Shown piece by piece: positions 1 to 8,228 of a stretch of DNA of 64,000 nucleotides. The notes beneath the pieces are model-generated. The model was not told the DNA's origin. It saw only the letters and a list, made by a program, of their open reading frames with translations, and did no database searches. Numbering within the stretch: position 1 is the stretch's first letter; each line of letters starts with the position of its first letter. The position numbers and the translations under genes are program-made. Source of the stretch: Caryophanon latum (GTDB lineage: Bacteria; Bacillota; Bacilli; Bacillales_A; Planococcaceae). The stretch spans positions 1 to 64,000 of the forward strand of contig NZ_MATO01000022.1 in NCBI RefSeq assembly GCF_001700325.1, given 5' to 3'.

Positions 1-51
1 AAATGGCACAAACCATTGATACATCAACATTTATAGAGGGAGGAATGAACA

Positions 52-657
52 GTGATTTTTATGTCAGATGAACAACGAGACGCAGCGCTTGGCATTCACA
101 CAGTCGGCAACCAGTACGGATTCCCGCAAATGGCGCATTATCACCGCTACGAGCCGACGCCATACGAAGGATTGGACGTGTTGTTTGACAGATTTTCCAT
201 CACAGGTCGAACGTTCGTCGATATTGGTTGTGGCAAAGGGCGCGTGCCGCTATACGTATACGACCGTTTCCGTATACGCGTGACCGGCATTGATATGAAG
301 GAGCAATATATCGACGAGGCGAATGTGAATAAAAATGCCTATTTGCGTAAAATCGGTGGCAAGCCGCAACTTATACAGTTTGTACAACATTACGCACAAG
401 CATATGACATTGCTGATACGGACGATGTGTTCTTTTTTTTTAATCCATTTTCAGTGCAAATTTTTATGAAGTTTTTAGAAAATGTGCTCGCGTCGTATGA
501 GCAATCACCGCGCAAACTGACGATTATTTTTTACTATCCGTCGCACGATTACGTCGAGTATATGGAGCAAACACCATTTACATTCGTTGAAGAAATTCGC
601 ATCCCAACGTTATACAAAAGTAACGAAAACGAACGCTTTTTAGTTTATGAAATGTAA
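52..657 (+). CDS. Class I SAM-dependent methyltransferase
   Basis: A 201-residue protein with a Rossmann-type methyltransferase core. The SAM-binding motif I is visible as VDIGCGKGRVPLYV at about residues 57-70, followed by an acidic residue after the next strand (GIDMKEQYI). An NPF sequence near residue 130 sits where motif IV lies. The substrate cannot be deduced. A GTG start at 52 is chosen because GGGAGG at 38-43 is 8 nt upstream; the in-frame ATG at 61 would be too far away. It ends in a bidirectional terminator shared with the convergent MerR-type gene, so it is probably transcribed alone. Confidence 0.8.
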   Translation: MIFMSDEQRDAALGIHTVGNQYGFPQMAHYHRYEPTPYEGLDVLFDRFSITGRTFVDIGCGKGRVPLYVYDRFRIRVTGIDMKEQYIDEANVNKNAYLRKIGGKPQLIQFVQHYAQAYDIADTDDVFFFFNPFSVQIFMKFLENVLASYEQSPRKLTIIFYYPSHDYVEYMEQTPFTFVEEIRIPTLYKSNENERFLVYEM

Positions 658-692
658 AAAAACGAGTTCATCTTTTACGGTGAACTCGTTTT
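655..692. terminator. Bidirectional terminator between convergent genes
   Basis: AAAACGAGTTCA (about 659-670) pairs with TGAACTCGTTTT (681-692), with A and T runs on the two sides. It serves the methyltransferase on the plus strand and the MerR-type regulator on the minus strand, whose stop codon lies inside the hairpin. Confidence 0.85.
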
Positions 693-1583
693 AAATACGT
701 CTTCGATACGCGAAACAATTTGAATATGCTTTAGTGGGTGCTGCTTTTTAAGATTAAGCGCACCAGGACCACCTAAATAAAACGTTGAGCGTTCATGCTT
801 TGCAGCGAATGCATCGAGCTCGTCAATCATAGCGTAATGGTCTTGAAACGGCAGCTCGGTTAATGCGGAAAGTAGCACATGCTTTGGCTTTAGTTGTTCG
901 ACGGCCGCTTGAATGGCAGCTGGTGCTGGTGATGGACCTAGCATCGTCGTGCGGTAGCCGAGAAACATACTTTGCAACAATAATAATTGCATCGGAATTT
1001 CATGTCGTTCGTTCGGCAAGCAGCTACCTAAAATGAGTGTTGCGTTCGAAGGTAAAAATAGTTGGCGACGTAAATACGCTAAATAATCTCGAATGACTAA
1101 ACTAGATAACGCTTCTTGAAACTCTCCCCAAATACCCGCGCACCATAACTCCCCGACCTCGTATAAAAATGGTACGATGACGTGATCGACTGTACGTTTC
1201 ACGCCGAGCGTATGATGGGCTTGCTGAAGCGTATGCAACATTTGCGTATCATCAGCATCAGTTCCTGCACGAATGAGTTTTTGAATCGTTTCATCAATAT
1301 ACGCTTGATGTACATCGCTTTTTGCCTCTTTTAAAATGGGCGCTTCGTTCGACTCCATCATCATTTCGGCAGCTTGTTTAACGCTGTAGCCTTCTTTCGT
1401 GAGCTGCAACACACGAGTAAGCAATGATACTTCTTCATTCGTATATACGCGGTACCCGTTATCGAGCCGCTTCGGTGTTACGATGCCGTATCGATCCTCC
1501 CACTTTCGGATTAATTGCTTCGATAAACCAGTCATTTCAGCTACTTGTTGAATGGAATAAGATGGGCCTATATTTTCTTTCAT
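675..1583 (-). CDS. MerR-family regulator with cobalamin-binding domain (LitR/CarH-like)
   Basis: This 302-residue protein has an N-terminal MerR winged-helix domain (residues about 9-78; SIQQVAEMTGLSKQLIRKWE). A helical linker and a C-terminal B12-binding fold follow. The cobalamin-ligand motif is visible as NERHEIP, with His194, followed by LGPSPAP. LitR/CarH proteins of Thermus, Myxococcus and Bacillus megaterium are adenosyl-B12 photoreceptors that repress carotenoid genes in the dark. The gene is divergent from a carotenoid desaturase, which fits that role. The W-x9-EH capping motif reads W147-x9-E157-A158, and the residue after Trp147 is Cys, so light sensing may be altered. AAGGAG lies just upstream of the ATG. 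Confidence 0.87.
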   Translation of the reverse strand: MKENIGPSYSIQQVAEMTGLSKQLIRKWEDRYGIVTPKRLDNGYRVYTNEEVSLLTRVLQLTKEGYSVKQAAEMMMESNEAPILKEAKSDVHQAYIDETIQKLIRAGTDADDTQMLHTLQQAHHTLGVKRTVDHVIVPFLYEVGELWCAGIWGEFQEALSSLVIRDYLAYLRRQLFLPSNATLILGSCLPNERHEIPMQLLLLQSMFLGYRTTMLGPSPAPAAIQAAVEQLKPKHVLLSALTELPFQDHYAMIDELDAFAAKHERSTFYLGGPGALNLKKQHPLKHIQIVSRIEDVFKTSSP

Positions 1584-1759
1584 GGCTTCGCTCCTTTACA
1601 TAAAGTTGATAGTGTCTAATGTACAACGTTTTGGGGAATAAGGAAATATGTTTTTGTTTTCGGCGATAGATTCCACATTTGTAAAGGGGTGAATCTATTG
1701 ATTTTCTGCGGCTTCTATCGCTTTGAGCAACAAGTTTTACAAAAAATGTTTTTTTATGC

Positions 1760-1800
1760 TTGCTAAAGTTTGTATAATGTAAGTATAATGTTTGTACAAA
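1760..1800 (+). promoter_or_regulatory. Promoter with three tandem 11-bp repeats: candidate CarH/LitR operator
   Basis: A promoter TTGCTA (1760-1765), 18-bp spacer, TATAAT (1784-1789) precedes the desaturase. Over its -10 region lie three back-to-back 11-mers: GTTTGTATAAT (1768-1778), GTAAGTATAAT (1779-1789) and GTTTGTACAAA (1790-1800). CarH of Thermus binds three tandem 11-bp repeats with a GTnTACA-like core overlapping its target promoter. The match in repeat number, period and position supports an operator for the divergent MerR/B12 protein. Direct binding is inferred. Confidence 0.6.
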
Positions 1801-1826
1801 GTCTATTTTGCATGGGAGGCTACAAA

Positions 1827-3419
1827 ATGTCAAAGAAAATTATTGTAATTGGAGCAGGACCGGGTGGGTTAGCAGCGTCGATGTTATTAGCGCACAAAGG
1901 TTACGACGTACACGTTTATGAAAAGCAATCATTCATCGGTGGTAGAACGAGTCATTTACAATTAGGTGATTACCGCTTTGATGTAGGTCCAACATTTTTA
2001 AACATGACATATTTAGCGGAAGAGATGTTTGCACTAACAGGACGCAACATTCATGACTACGTGAAGCTAATGAATTTAGATCCGATGTATGAGCTTGTGT
2101 ATAAAGATAAGCGCATTAAAATTACACGCAATCCTGAAGAAATGATTCGTCAAATTAACGAGCTGTTCCCAGGTAACTATGGTAGTTACGAGCGCTATTT
2201 ATTAGAGACGCATAAAAAATTAGAGACGTTAGCGCCACTATTACAAAGCGATATGACAGGCTATCGCAGCTTAATGACACCGAAAGCAATGAAAGCGTTA
2301 AAGGAGCTAGAAATCGGCAACTCGTTAATGGATACGCTTGGCAAGTTTTTCAAAGAAGAGGAGCTGCGTTTAGCGTTTACGTTCCAATCGAAATATTTAG
2401 GCATGTCACCGTGGGAAAGTCCAGGCGCGTTTTCAATTTTGTCTTACATTGAACATGCGTATGGGGTGTATCATATAGAAGGTGGCTTAAATCAGCTCAC
2501 AAAAGCGATGGCAAAAGTAGCGGAGGAAGAAGGCGCGGTCATTACGACAGGTAACGGCGTAAAGCGCATCGTCACAGAAGGTCGCGTCGTAAAAGGTGTC
2601 GAGCTTGAAAGCGGTGAAGTTGTATACGCGGACGATGTAGTCATTAACGGCGACTTCGCAAGCGTTATGACGAAGCTTGTCGAACCAGGCTTGCTGAAAA
2701 AATATTCGCCAGAAAAACTAGCGAAAAAATCGTATTCTTGCTCAGGCGTGTTATTGTATTTAGGGGTGAATAAAAAGTTTGATTTGCCTCATCATACAAT
2801 TTGGTTTGCGGAAGATTACCGTAAAAACGTCGCGCAAATTACGAATACGCTTGAATTATCAGAGGACCCTTCGATTTACATTCAAAATGCGTGCGTGAGT
2901 GATCCGACGCTTGCACCAGAAGGAAAGTCAACGCTGTACGTGCTTGCGCCAGTGCCGAACAATTTCAGCAACATCGATTGGAATAGCTGCCGCGACGAAT
3001 ATCGTGACATGCTGCTTGGCTTAGTAAGCGAGAAGCTTGGCATTGACGACATTAACGACTACATCGAGGAATCGCATATGATTACGCCAGCAGATTTCGA
3101 AGTCGATTACGAAGTGTACAAAGGTGCGATTTTCAACTTAGGGCATCAGCTGCGCCAAATGATGGCATTCCGTCCGAACAACAAGTTTGAGGAACTCGAC
3201 CACTGTTACTTAGTTGGTGGCGGTACACATCCGGGAAGCGGCTTACCGATCATTATCGAATCGGCGCGTATTACCGCAAACTTAATTTTAAAGCGCGACA
3301 AGCAAACGCCATATGATGTGCAGCCATTGCCACCGTATGAGTTGTATAAAGGGCAGCCAAAAGATGAAAAATCGTCAAACGTTGCGGCAATTCAAATGAA
3401 ACCAGCAACGTCAATTTAA
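1827..3419 (+). CDS. Carotenoid (phytoene/diapophytoene) desaturase-family FAD oxidoreductase
   Basis: A 530-residue CrtI/CrtN-family flavoprotein. The N-terminus carries the dinucleotide-binding fingerprint IGAGPGGLAASMLLAHKGYD, followed by GGRTSHLQLGDYRFDVGPTF. The C-terminus has the family signature VGGGTHPGSGLPIIIESARI. Such enzymes introduce double bonds into C30/C40 carotenoid precursors, or oxidise the products. The exact substrate cannot be read from sequence. ATG 1827 is chosen because GGGAGG (1814-1819) sits 7 nt before it; an upstream TTG in frame would lie inside the promoter. It is followed after 21 bp by an MMPL transporter, apparently in one operon, with a CarH-like regulator divergent. 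No phytoene synthase is in the window. Confidence 0.88.
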   Translation: MSKKIIVIGAGPGGLAASMLLAHKGYDVHVYEKQSFIGGRTSHLQLGDYRFDVGPTFLNMTYLAEEMFALTGRNIHDYVKLMNLDPMYELVYKDKRIKITRNPEEMIRQINELFPGNYGSYERYLLETHKKLETLAPLLQSDMTGYRSLMTPKAMKALKELEIGNSLMDTLGKFFKEEELRLAFTFQSKYLGMSPWESPGAFSILSYIEHAYGVYHIEGGLNQLTKAMAKVAEEEGAVITTGNGVKRIVTEGRVVKGVELESGEVVYADDVVINGDFASVMTKLVEPGLLKKYSPEKLAKKSYSCSGVLLYLGVNKKFDLPHHTIWFAEDYRKNVAQITNTLELSEDPSIYIQNACVSDPTLAPEGKSTLYVLAPVPNNFSNIDWNSCRDEYRDMLLGLVSEKLGIDDINDYIEESHMITPADFEVDYEVYKGAIFNLGHQLRQMMAFRPNNKFEELDHCYLVGGGTHPGSGLPIIIESARITANLILKRDKQTPYDVQPLPPYELYKGQPKDEKSSNVAAIQMKPATSI

Positions 3420-3440
3420 ATGACGTAAGGAGTGAAAAAC

Positions 3441-5654
3441 GTGAGTAAACCGTTACAAAAGTTTAGTGAAAGTGTGTCAGGTAAAAAATCTCGTTGGGTT
3501 GTTCTTAGCTTATGGCTCATCGCAATCGTTATTCTTACTATTTTATTCCCGCAAGTAAACGGCATGGAAAACCAAACAGGCGACGACTTACCAGAATATT
3601 CAGAGGCACGTCAGGCGAGCGAATTAATCGCTGAAAAATTCCCGAGTGATTCGGGTATTCCATTATTAATTGTATGGCAAAAAGATTACGGCTTAACGCC
3701 ACAGCACTTAAAGGATATTCAAGCGCTTTATGCGAACTTAGAACAAAATCCGTTAGATGGGCAATCGACGTTACCTCCGTATCACCGCATGCCGCTACAA
3801 GTAATGTATGACGGCGTTTCAGAAAATCGAACGTCACTCGTAACGCCGATTTTCTTTGATTCAGATACGAATACCGAAACGTTGAAGGAAAACTTAGCGG
3901 TCATCGCTGAGGAAGTAGAAAGCATTACAGGAGACAATGCATTTGAAGCGAGCATGAACGGCAATGAATTAACAGCTCGCTTCTCAGGTCCAGTCGGCAT
4001 TTCAGTCGATGCGACAGATTTATTCAAATCAGCGGACTTTAAATTAATGGCAGCGACGGTAATTTTAATTTTAGTGTTGTTATTAGTAATTTACCGTTCA
4101 CCAATTTTAGCAGTCGTACCAATTATCGTTGTTGGGATTGCGTATTTAGTCATTAGCCCAGCACTTGGCGCATTCGTTGAGCAAGGGTGGATTACGAAGG
4201 ACGCGCAGGCGATTGCAATCATGCTCGTATTATTATTCGGTGCAGGAACAGACTACTGTTTATTCCTCATTACGCGCTACCGTGACATTTTATTAGACGA
4301 AGAAAATAAATTTGTCGCATTAAGCAAAGCGTTCGTACAATCGTCAGGGGCAATTTTCATGAGTGCTGCCACAGTAATGGTCGGCTTAGCAACATTAGCA
4401 CTAGCAGATTACGGGGCATTCCAGCGCTTCGCTGTACCGTTTAGCTTCGCTGTAATCGTAATGGGTATTGCGGTATTAACTGTATTACCAGCATTGCTTT
4501 CATTAATGGGTCGCTTCGCATTTTGGCCGGTCGTACCGCGTACAGAAGAAGGCGCAATCGCACATGCGGAGAAGAAAAATAAGCCTGTGAAAGTACGAAA
4601 AGAAAACCACCGCTTCATGCGAAAAATTGGTCGATTTGCAACGAACAGACCGTGGCTCGTTATTTTAACGACAGGGATCGTATTAATCGTATTAGCGTTT
4701 TATTCAACGCAAATTAAATATAGCTACGACTTATTATCTTCATTCCCAGAAGATATTCAATCTCGTGAAGGCTTTGCGATCATTGAAGAAAACTTTACAC
4801 CAGGCGAGCTTGCACCAGTGCAAGTGCTCGTTGATACGAACGGTGAGCGCAACGTAGATATTACGCGAGCGTTAGAAGATTTATCGTACGTAGAAGTTGT
4901 GAAGGAGATGCGTGTAAGTGAAGTTGATTCTAACTTACAGCTGTATGAACTAGATTTAAACAAAAACCCGTACAATCAAGACGCGATGGACGATGTGCGC
5001 AACTTGCGTGAAAAGCTACCAGCGATTCTTGAAGATGAAGGAATCGACAACGCAGAAGACGCGTTTTGGGTAGGCGGCGAAACGGCGAACCAAGTCGATA
5101 CAGCCGATGTACAAATGCGTGACGAATCGGTAATCCAACCGGTGATGATCGTCATTATCGCGCTCATTTTACTTGTGTATTTACGTGCGTTCTTTACGAC
5201 GTTACAGTTAATGGTGACAGTTGTCATTTCATTCTTCGCCGCACTTGGCGCAGGTTGGTTAATTTTACACAACTTCTTCGGCGCAGATGCAATCGCCAGC
5301 TCAATCCCACTGTACTCGTTCGTATTCATTATCGCACTCGGTAACGACTACAACATTTTCATGATTTCAGACATTTGGAAAGCACGTAAATCAGGTGCTT
5401 CACTGAAAGATTCAATCGTTGCCGGCGTTGCTCAAACAGGCGCGGTAATTACGTCAGCTGGTTTAATTTTAGCCGGAACGTTCGCGGTACTTGCGACGTT
5501 ACCGATTCAGCTTTTAGTACAGTTCGGTGTCGTAACAGCGATCGGCGTATTGCTTGATACGTTTATCGTACGACCACTTCTTGTACCAGCGATTACGACG
5601 GTGCTTGGACGTTGGGCATACTGGCCAGGCAAGCTGTTTAAGAAAGAAGACTAA
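3441..5654 (+). CDS. MMPL/RND-family membrane transporter
   Basis: A 737-residue protein with the duplicated RND layout. There is one membrane helix near residues 19-40, an extracytoplasmic domain, a five-helix bundle (about 200-360), a cytoplasmic loop, then a second helix, domain and bundle. The motif GAGTDYCLFLITRYRD in the first half and GNDYNIFMISDIWKAR in the second are typical of MMPL proteins, which move lipids or hydrophobic compounds. The GTG at 3441 is 8 nt after TAAGGAG; the GTG at 3432 overlaps that ribosome-binding site. Co-transcription with the carotenoid desaturase suggests handling of a carotenoid or related membrane lipid. That link is inference. Confidence 0.85.
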   Translation: MSKPLQKFSESVSGKKSRWVVLSLWLIAIVILTILFPQVNGMENQTGDDLPEYSEARQASELIAEKFPSDSGIPLLIVWQKDYGLTPQHLKDIQALYANLEQNPLDGQSTLPPYHRMPLQVMYDGVSENRTSLVTPIFFDSDTNTETLKENLAVIAEEVESITGDNAFEASMNGNELTARFSGPVGISVDATDLFKSADFKLMAATVILILVLLLVIYRSPILAVVPIIVVGIAYLVISPALGAFVEQGWITKDAQAIAIMLVLLFGAGTDYCLFLITRYRDILLDEENKFVALSKAFVQSSGAIFMSAATVMVGLATLALADYGAFQRFAVPFSFAVIVMGIAVLTVLPALLSLMGRFAFWPVVPRTEEGAIAHAEKKNKPVKVRKENHRFMRKIGRFATNRPWLVILTTGIVLIVLAFYSTQIKYSYDLLSSFPEDIQSREGFAIIEENFTPGELAPVQVLVDTNGERNVDITRALEDLSYVEVVKEMRVSEVDSNLQLYELDLNKNPYNQDAMDDVRNLREKLPAILEDEGIDNAEDAFWVGGETANQVDTADVQMRDESVIQPVMIVIIALILLVYLRAFFTTLQLMVTVVISFFAALGAGWLILHNFFGADAIASSIPLYSFVFIIALGNDYNIFMISDIWKARKSGASLKDSIVAGVAQTGAVITSAGLILAGTFAVLATLPIQLLVQFGVVTAIGVLLDTFIVRPLLVPAITTVLGRWAYWPGKLFKKED

Positions 5655-5696
5655 GTAACGAATAATTTTATAACAGCTTTGATTGAGCGTTACATT

Positions 5697-5803
5697 AAGA
5701 CAAAACATTCGTTGCTCGCAGCGAGAGGCGGACTCCAGCGTGAGAATATAGGCTCACGCTCACGCCCGCAGAAAGCCTGCCTCTACGCGAAGAGCAATGT
5801 CTA
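5697..5803. repeat. Intergenic repeat R1 (short form of the mosaic hairpin family)
   Basis: The core runs 5723-5785. It begins GAGAGGCGGACTCCAGCG and ends CGCCCGCAGAAAGCCTGCCTC, the same two arms as in other copies of the family. The internal cassette is only a small hairpin, GCGTGAG-aatatag-GCTCACGC. Flanks also pair imperfectly (ACATT..TTGCTC against GAGCAATGT), so the whole unit is one long imperfect hairpin. Confidence 0.75.
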
Positions 5804-5816
5804 AACTAAAAAGTCT

Positions 5817-5862
5817 AAAAAGTGCTACAGAAAACGATGCTGTTTTCCGTAGCACTTTTCCT
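5817..5862 (+). terminator. Terminator of the desaturase-MMPL operon
   Basis: AAAAGTGCTACaGAAAAC pairs with GTTTTCcGTAGCACTTTT around a 6-nt loop. The stem is long and nearly perfect, flanked by A and T runs, 160 bp downstream of the MMPL stop and after repeat R1. Confidence 0.8.
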
Positions 5863-5968
5863 ATTTCCGTGAAAAAAGCTATGCTGCAATTGCAATTTAT
5901 TACACTAGTGCAACAAAAACCATTTAATGCTATGTAATTAATAATTAAGGAAAATTATACAATATTAG

Positions 5969-6009
5969 TTGTATGCGCGTACTGCTTCCTTTATAATTAT
6001 CAGAAATAT
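5969..6009 (+). promoter_or_regulatory. livJ promoter with CodY-like box
   Basis: TTGTAT (5969-5974), a 17-bp spacer and TATAAT (5992-5997) form a good sigma-A promoter 50 bp before livJ. The stretch AATTATCAGAAATAT (5995-6009) matches the CodY consensus AATTTTCWGAAAATT at 12 of 15 positions and overlaps the -10 and start site. CodY is the Bacillales repressor that responds to branched-chain amino acids and GTP. The promoter is well supported and the CodY box is tentative. Confidence 0.55.
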
Positions 6010-6048
6010 CAATATTTTAAAATTTGGAGTATAAAAGGGGAGTTTTCG

Positions 6049-7248
6049 ATGGAGAAAATGCGTTATACGAAGAAATTTGGTTCTTTAGCTTTAGTATCAT
6101 TGCTAGCAACATCTGTATTAGCAGCATGTGGTGACGGCAAAGAAGAAGGCGGCAGTTCATCAGATGCAGATACGATTAAAATCGGTGCGAACTTAGAGCT
6201 ATCAGGCAACGTAGCAATTTACGGCTCGTCCGTGTTAGATGGTGCTGAGTTAGCGATTGAAGAAATTAACGCGAACGGTGGCATCGATGGCAAGCAAATC
6301 GAACTTGTGCAAGCGGACAACAAATCCGAAAACGCTGAAGCCACTTCGGCAGCACTGAAGCTAATTGAGCAAGACAACGTAGTCGCAATGATTGGTCCGG
6401 CAACGTCAGGGAATACAGCTGCGACAGTGGAGCTTGCAGCTGAAAATAAAGTACCGCTCATTACCGCTTCTGGTACAGCACCGAACATTACGGTAAACGA
6501 CAAAGGAGAAGTAAATGAGTATGCGTTCCGTACGTGTTTCATCGATCCATTCCAAGGAACAGTAGCGGCGAATTTTGCATCGAACGAGCTATCAGCGAAA
6601 AACGTAGCGATTTTCGGTGACAATGCGTCGGACTATGCGAAAGGGTTAGCGTCAGCGTTTAAAGAGCAAATTCAAGCGAACGGTGGCACAGTTGTCGGTG
6701 AAGAATCGTACGTCGCAAAAGATACGGATTTCCGTACGCAGCTGACGAACTTAAAATCGAAAAATCCTGACTTCATTTTCATTCCAGGCTATTACGAGGA
6801 AGTTGGTTTAATCGTCAAGCAGGCGCGTGAGCTAGGCATTACTGTACCGTTAATGGGTGCAGACGGCTGGGATTCACCGACGCTTGTTGAGCTAGCAGGT
6901 GGCGATGCGTTAAACAACACGTTCATTACGAACCACTATTCTTCTGAAGACCCAGATGACACAATTCAAAAATTCGTACAAGCGTTTAAAGATGCAAACG
7001 GCGATACAGCACCGAACGCATTTAACGCGCTTGGCTACGATACGGTGTACTACTTAGCGGACGCAATTGACCGCGCTGATTCATTAGACGGTGAGGCAAT
7101 TAAAAATGCGCTAGCGGAAACGAAAGATTTATCGCTCGTAACAGGTACGTTCTCAATCGATGAAAACCACAATCCGGTAAAATCAGCGACGGTATTGGAG
7201 TTCGTTAACGGAGCGCAAGTGTTTAACTCGAAAGTTGATCCGCAATAA
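6049..7248 (+). CDS. livJ: Branched-chain amino-acid ABC transporter substrate-binding lipoprotein
   Basis: A 399-residue periplasmic-binding-type protein. The lipoprotein signal peptide ends in the lipobox LAAC, with Cys27 as the predicted lipidation site. The mature part has the Leu/Ile/Val-binding fold, with recognisable GANLELSGNVAIYG at the start and VAMIGPATSGNTAA further on. It captures branched-chain (or related) amino acids outside the membrane and passes them to LivHM. AAGGGGAG lies 6 nt before the ATG. First gene of a five-gene importer cluster, separated from livH by an attenuator-like hairpin, which may allow excess binding protein over permease. Confidence 0.9.
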   Translation: MEKMRYTKKFGSLALVSLLATSVLAACGDGKEEGGSSSDADTIKIGANLELSGNVAIYGSSVLDGAELAIEEINANGGIDGKQIELVQADNKSENAEATSAALKLIEQDNVVAMIGPATSGNTAATVELAAENKVPLITASGTAPNITVNDKGEVNEYAFRTCFIDPFQGTVAANFASNELSAKNVAIFGDNASDYAKGLASAFKEQIQANGGTVVGEESYVAKDTDFRTQLTNLKSKNPDFIFIPGYYEEVGLIVKQARELGITVPLMGADGWDSPTLVELAGGDALNNTFITNHYSSEDPDDTIQKFVQAFKDANGDTAPNAFNALGYDTVYYLADAIDRADSLDGEAIKNALAETKDLSLVTGTFSIDENHNPVKSATVLEFVNGAQVFNSKVDPQ

Positions 7249-7268
7249 AACGTAAACGATGCAATTTG

Positions 7269-7306
7269 AAAAGGGAAGGGCTCGTGTTTTGTGCCTTTCC
7301 CTTTTT
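7269..7306 (+). terminator. Attenuating terminator between livJ and livH
   Basis: AAAAGGGAAGG (from 7269) pairs with CCTTTCCCTTTT (7294-7305), with one bulged T and a following T run. Because the permease genes follow without a clear new promoter, it probably acts as a partial terminator giving more livJ transcript than livHMGF. Confidence 0.65.
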
Positions 7307-7341
7307 AAGCGCTACTTTTCAAAAAGGGAGTGTGATGGAAC

Positions 7342-8217
7342 ATGGAATGGCTTCAACAGCTTGTAAACGGTATTTCGATTGGTAGTATTTACGCACTCAT
7401 TGCTCTTGGCTATACGATGGTATACGGCATTATTAAATTAATTAACTTCGCGCATGGTGATGTGTTCATGATCGGCGCGTTCATCGGGTTTTGGGCAATT
7501 TCACGCTGGGATATGGGCTTCATACCGGCGCTGCTGCTGGCAATGGTCATTTGTGCGGTGCTCGGCGTCATTATCGAGCGTGTTGCGTACAAGCGTCTGC
7601 GAAATTCAACGCGAATTGCGGCACTCATTACCGCAATTGGTGTATCGCTACTTATTGAAAACTTAATGATTTTCTTCCGCGGCGCACAGTCAGCTGTGTA
7701 TCCACCGACGATTGAAAACAAAACGATCGACGTATTCGGTGCGCAAATTAACTCGCTATCGCTGCTCATTTTAGCCGTATCGATTGGGTTAATGATTTTA
7801 CTGCAATTTATCGTCCATAAAACGAAAATCGGTAAAGCGATGCGCGCGGTATCTCACGATGCAGAAGCGGCAAAGCTAATGGGGATTAACGTTGATAATA
7901 CAATTTCGGCAACGTTTGCGATCGGTTCAGCGCTTGCAGGGGCAGCCGGTGTTATTTTCGGTTTGTACTACACGCGCATCGACCCGCTTATGGGCATCGT
8001 GCCGGGCATTAAAGCGTTTATCGCAGCGGTGCTTGGCGGTATCGGTAGTATTCCAGGTGCAATGGTCGGGGGTATGTTGCTTGGCGTCGTGGAAACGTTC
8101 GTCAGTGCGATGGGCTTCTCGTCATGGCGCGATGCTGCAGCGTTCCTCATTTTAATTATCATCTTAATCTTTAAACCATCCGGGCTATTTGGCAAAAATA
8201 CCCGCGAGAAAGTGTAG
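7342..8217 (+). CDS. livH: Branched-chain amino-acid ABC transporter permease LivH
   Basis: A 291-residue hydrophobic protein with about eight membrane helices, of the LivH subfamily. It opens NGISIGSIYALIALGYTMVYG and has INFAHGDVFMIGAF. The EAA-like coupling loop appears around residues 155-185 (GKAMRAVSHDAEAAKLMGIN). It forms the transmembrane path together with LivM. AAGGGAG at 7324-7330 supports the ATG at 7342. The next gene starts 11 bp after its stop. Confidence 0.93.
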   Translation: MEWLQQLVNGISIGSIYALIALGYTMVYGIIKLINFAHGDVFMIGAFIGFWAISRWDMGFIPALLLAMVICAVLGVIIERVAYKRLRNSTRIAALITAIGVSLLIENLMIFFRGAQSAVYPPTIENKTIDVFGAQINSLSLLILAVSIGLMILLQFIVHKTKIGKAMRAVSHDAEAAKLMGINVDNTISATFAIGSALAGAAGVIFGLYYTRIDPLMGIVPGIKAFIAAVLGGIGSIPGAMVGGMLLGVVETFVSAMGFSSWRDAAAFLILIIILIFKPSGLFGKNTREKV

Positions 8218-8228
8218 GTGGAGGGGTT

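Noticed and set aside
1770-1826. Upstream TTG start for the carotenoid desaturase
   Set aside because: It lies inside the promoter and operator repeats; the ATG at 1827 has GGGAGG at the right distance.
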